Positions 61,478-64,000 of a stretch of 64,000 nt of DNA are shown here, one piece after another. Origin of the DNA: Serratia liquefaciens ATCC 27592 (GTDB taxonomy: Bacteria > Pseudomonadota > Gammaproteobacteria > Enterobacterales > Enterobacteriaceae); the NCBI RefSeq assembly GCF_000422085.1, contig NC_021741.1, positions 2,976,001 through 3,040,000 of the forward strand. Direction: 5' to 3'. Below the pieces are notes generated by a model. That model ran no database searches. It was not told where the DNA came from and saw nothing but the letters and a program-made list of their open reading frames with translations. Each line of letters begins with the position of its first letter. Position 1 is the first letter of the stretch. The position numbers were made by a program, and so were the translations under genes.

Positions 61478-61875
61478 TGCACACCATCACAGTACGACTT
61501 AATAAAGCAGCTCGCGAGTTCCAAGCCGGTGAGACCATAGGCTTCAACATACGCGCTGGCGTTCAGTATTACGATCGCCAGAAAAAACAGAAAGAGTGGA
61601 CAAACTACAGCGCCGTTGTGTTCGCAAAGCCCGGGCCACAAGTAGATTACTATCGCAGCGTATTAACAGAGGGGTCTGTTGTTGAGATTTCTGGCGACAA
61701 CATAAAAGTTGATGTTTATGACGGACAGAACGGGCAGTCAATTACCCTGGAATTGCTTAACGCAAAATTAGGGTTTGCCCAATCAGGCCAAAGTCAGGGA
61801 AAGCCTCAGCAGCAAAATTCAGGGCAGCACTCGAGTCAGCAAAGCCCTCCCGATGACTGGGATATCCCGTTCTAA
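61477..61875 (+). CDS. Single-stranded DNA-binding protein
   Basis: 132 residues. An OB-fold N-terminal region (TNYSAVVFAKPGPQVDYYRS, EGSVVEISGDNIKVDVYDGQ), a Gln/Ser-rich linker and the acidic tip PPDDWDIPF, the partner-binding tail of SSB. It works with the ERF protein; its ATG overlaps the ERF stop. Confidence 0.88.
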   Translation: MHTITVRLNKAAREFQAGETIGFNIRAGVQYYDRQKKQKEWTNYSAVVFAKPGPQVDYYRSVLTEGSVVEISGDNIKVDVYDGQNGQSITLELLNAKLGFAQSGQSQGKPQQQNSGQHSSQQSPPDDWDIPF

Positions 61876-61900
61876 TCCACCCTCCCCGCAGGTAACACCA

Positions 61901-62278
61901 ATGACCAAACAAGAGCTATACACTGCAATCGCGGTGGACGTCCTCGCGGCCATGGACTGTGCCGAACGGGGAGAATCACACTGGCGAGTTAACGGAATGA
62001 TGGCAAGGACTGCTGCTCATTTCGCAGCCTTCAACCCACCATGCCCCGATCATCTCCTACCACCTGAACGCAGGCCATTCAGTAGGGATAACCCCTACAC
62101 ACCTACAGCAAGTGAACCAACCGGACAAGTACAGACGGTTGTTCGGATTGTTGGTACCTGCTGGGAGTTCCCTGACGGTACGAGAATCCCAAAATTTTGG
62201 GCCGCCGACCAGAAAGCCAAGTCACTCGGAATGGTGCTGGAGAAACGCAAAGACTGGCGATTCAGCGTCAACGAATAA
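61901..62278 (+). CDS. Hypothetical phage protein, 125 residues
   Basis: From MTKQELYTAIAVDVLAAMDC; GCAGG lies 8 bases before the ATG. FPDGTRIPKFWAADQKAKSL and a conserved C-terminus. Upstream in-frame codons lie within the SSB gene. Function unknown. Confidence 0.65.
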   Translation: MTKQELYTAIAVDVLAAMDCAERGESHWRVNGMMARTAAHFAAFNPPCPDHLLPPERRPFSRDNPYTPTASEPTGQVQTVVRIVGTCWEFPDGTRIPKFWAADQKAKSLGMVLEKRKDWRFSVNE

Positions 62279-62297
62279 CTCCACTCCGGAGGTCATC

Positions 62298-63143
62298 ATG
62301 AGCACCCACCCTCTTCATGCGAATAACTTTCGCAGAGAAGCCCTTTCTCACGGAAACGTGATGACGTCTCCGGGGAAGGTTATTTCTGCATTCAAGCTGG
62401 AGAATCTCAGTCGGGAGTCACCGCTGGCTAAACTAGGCTGGACGCAGTACCTGCCAGTCGATGGACTGCACTCCCCTGACGGCAATTACACCTACGTCTA
62501 TCAGCTATTCACTGACAGCTACAGGGTGATTCACACGGTCGTCAAAGAGGATGACCTACCCTGCAGCAAGCTGATGCCTGGTGAAGTCCAGTACCTGAAC
62601 CATCTACTGATTAACGTAGGCAAAGACAAGCCAGATATGGCTGAGCTGCGTTTTAAGGCATCTATCTTTCTGGGAGAAGAACTGGCGTCAATCGTCAATC
62701 CATTCTCGTTTAACACAGCCATTAAAAACGCTATCCAGCGCGGATATCGGCTAACGCCAACCCAGATAGAGCAGCAGTTGGTTAGCTTTGACGGCTACTC
62801 AGCTGAAGAAATTAAGTTCATCACCGAGCGACTCGGAAAGGTATCCGCTGCAGAAATAGCCAAGGTATGCCAGCGACCCTATCAGTCAATTGTCACATGG
62901 GCTAATGAGCACGGTTTCTCCTCGGCATTCCACTATCAAGCGTGGAGCCAGGACGACGAAGACCAACTCGCGACCCTCTATCAGGCAGGTTATTCCATCA
63001 GCCAAATAACCGAAATTATGAGCCGTGATTCCAAACGAATCGTCAGTCGCATTGCTGTGCTCATCGCCAGTGGACGGTACCCAGATATGAAGCCAAGGCC
63101 ACGCGGCCGCATGCCAAAAATCAAACACGAAAATCAAGGGTGA
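62298..63143 (+). CDS. Phage protein with C-terminal DNA-binding-like region
   Basis: 281 residues from MSTHPLHANNFRREALSHGN; GGAGG lies 6 bases before the ATG. The N-terminal 140 residues resemble nothing I can name. The second half has two HTH-like stretches (SAAEIAKVCQRPYQSIVTWA and YSISQITEIMSRDSKRI) and a basic C-terminus (RPRGRMPKIKHEN). A regulatory role is inferred. Confidence 0.65.
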   Translation: MSTHPLHANNFRREALSHGNVMTSPGKVISAFKLENLSRESPLAKLGWTQYLPVDGLHSPDGNYTYVYQLFTDSYRVIHTVVKEDDLPCSKLMPGEVQYLNHLLINVGKDKPDMAELRFKASIFLGEELASIVNPFSFNTAIKNAIQRGYRLTPTQIEQQLVSFDGYSAEEIKFITERLGKVSAAEIAKVCQRPYQSIVTWANEHGFSSAFHYQAWSQDDEDQLATLYQAGYSISQITEIMSRDSKRIVSRIAVLIASGRYPDMKPRPRGRMPKIKHENQG

Positions 63144-63146
63144 ACA

Positions 63147-63602
63147 ATGAACGTATACGAAACAAAACGATATGAACCTGGTTTCAGCTATGAGTCAGGA
63201 CTCCCCGGCATGTTTGAAACTTCGAAGGGCGGCTACGTGGCACACGGTGACTATGCAACGTTGTTTTCTGAGCTGGAAGGTGTGAAAGCTGAGCGCGATG
63301 CGCTGGCTGTGGAGAATGCGGCGTTGAAGGAATCTTCCGCCGATCTCCGTAGGCAGGCATTCAACGGTTGCCGAAACTCTCACAACTGCGGCCCATTCCA
63401 ATACTCGGATCTGTGCGAGTCGATTATTGAAGCGACCAAGACCGAAACCCCAGCCACTGACGCAGCACTTGCAGCTATCCAGGCGCAGGGGGTGGAGAAG
63501 GCCATCGAACGCCTGATGAATATGTTCGCAAGCACTGGGCACATTGGCATCCCTGTCATGGCTCTTGAATGTCTAGCTAAAGAGCTGCGGGAGGCCAAAT
63601 GA
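63147..63602 (+). CDS. Ead/Ea22-like protein
   Basis: 151 residues. A coiled segment (ELEGVKAERDALAVENAALK) and a C-terminal module (ALAAIQAQGVEKAIERL, KELREAK) typical of Ea22-like proteins of lambdoid phages. Function unknown. It overlaps the next gene by ATGA. Confidence 0.75.
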   Translation: MNVYETKRYEPGFSYESGLPGMFETSKGGYVAHGDYATLFSELEGVKAERDALAVENAALKESSADLRRQAFNGCRNSHNCGPFQYSDLCESIIEATKTETPATDAALAAIQAQGVEKAIERLMNMFASTGHIGIPVMALECLAKELREAK

Positions 63603-64000
63603 AAATCACCGAAACCAAAGTTCAGAGCCTCGAAATCACAGAAGTCGAACGCCTTGACCCTATCCGCGTTATGGCTGAGAACTACGAGCCAGGCAAAGGC
63701 CGCATCACTATCACCTGCTATGGCAAGGCATGGACGTCTGCATGGTTTGCGATGGGTGGCGACACCGTACAGGCGTTTTTCATTCGCGTATCGAATGACT
63801 ATCTGATCGGCAATTTTGCCCCGCAGCTAAACAGCGAAGTCGATGACGACAACGAAGCGAACCTGGAGTTTGTGAAGCAGGAAATCTGCAAGCTGCGTCG
63901 TGATGACGAACTATCGCGTGCTGACGCTCGCAAACTATGGGGTGAATGCGAATACACCGACGACGTAAAGGAATACGTCTGCTCAAGGGGTGTTTCTTCG
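63599..64000 (+). CDS. Conserved phage protein (partial at window end)
   Basis: Starts MKITETKVQSLEITEVERLD and is open to base 64000 (134 codons) without a stop. GKGRITITCYGKAWTSAWFA and LRRDDELSRADARKLWGECE are family text common in lambdoid phages. Function unknown. Confidence 0.75.
   Translation, partial: MKITETKVQSLEITEVERLDPIRVMAENYEPGKGRITITCYGKAWTSAWFAMGGDTVQAFFIRVSNDYLIGNFAPQLNSEVDDDNEANLEFVKQEICKLRRDDELSRADARKLWGECEYTDDVKEYVCSRGVSS

Larger units (their letters stand above)
22194..64000. mobile_element. Lambda-like prophage with contractile tail (incomplete, continues past the window)
   Basis: A continuous phage genome: tail fibres and baseplate at the left, then tape measure, tube, sheath, capsid, portal, terminase, lysis, late regulator, nin genes, helicase, O-like initiator, cII, cro, cI, N-like, ERF, SSB and Ea22-like. 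Regulation is lambdoid while the virion module is of myovirus type (DUF3383 sheath, baseplate J). All structural and lysis genes that I looked for are open, so it may be functional. Integrase and the second attachment site are expected right of 64000. Confidence 0.95.

Overview
The window is enterobacterial chromosome carrying most of a lambda-like prophage. Gene order sdaA-pdeD-yoaE-manXYZ-yobD-mntP-rlmA-cspC-yobF, then yebO, mgrB, yobH and yebW, is the Escherichia coli 'yoa/yeb' neighbourhood with local rearrangements. Together with a chromosomal FosA-type gene, an MgrB-type and a YccJ-type protein and moderately GC-rich coding sequence, this suggests Serratia or a close relative. The genus is an inference from gene content and recalled sequences; no search was run.

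Host part (1 to about 21.9 kb). The end of sdaA is followed by a CSS/EAL c-di-GMP phosphodiesterase, the membrane protein YoaE, and the mannose-family PTS operon manXYZ with a candidate Mlc operator. Then come mntP behind a yybP-ykoY manganese riboswitch, rlmA, a frameshifted laccase-domain gene, and yobF-cspC. After a gap of about 0.9 kb that I cannot assign come an MBL-fold hydrolase, an aromatic amino acid permease, two phage-type small genes (DUF4060, DUF2591), fosA, yebO, mgrB with a PhoP-box promoter, yobH, yccJ, a MarA/SoxS-type regulator, a pirin, kbp and yebW. Several small membrane ORFs of about 30 to 55 residues lie between these.

Prophage part (about 22 kb to beyond 64 kb). The right arm reads leftwards on the minus strand. 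Running right to left it holds cro, cII, an O-like initiator with iterons, a DnaB-type helicase, a nin-like cluster (ninB, ninE, ninG, NinX), a DUF1133 late regulator, late promoter and terminators, holin/endolysin/Rz/Rz1, terminase, portal, capsid, and then a contractile (myovirus) tail: sheath, tube, chaperones with a -1 frameshift, tape measure, baseplate and tail fibres. The left arm reads rightwards from PL: an N-like antiterminator, a pentapeptide-repeat protein, ERF recombinase, SSB and an Ea22-like protein. CI sits between the two arms with a leaderless-looking start. Integrase and the far attachment site must lie beyond 64 kb.

Most notable observations: a slippery T-TTT-TTG site that joins the two tail-chaperone frames; a 55-residue stand-alone copy of the ClpX zinc-binding domain; a plus-strand gene inside the baseplate operon whose C-terminus matches the C-terminus of the phage's own MuF head protein; duplicated 29-bp iteron blocks inside the O-like gene; an oppositely oriented zinc-ribbon gene at the sieB position; and a one-base insertion in an A-run that splits a laccase-domain gene whose catalytic residues are intact.
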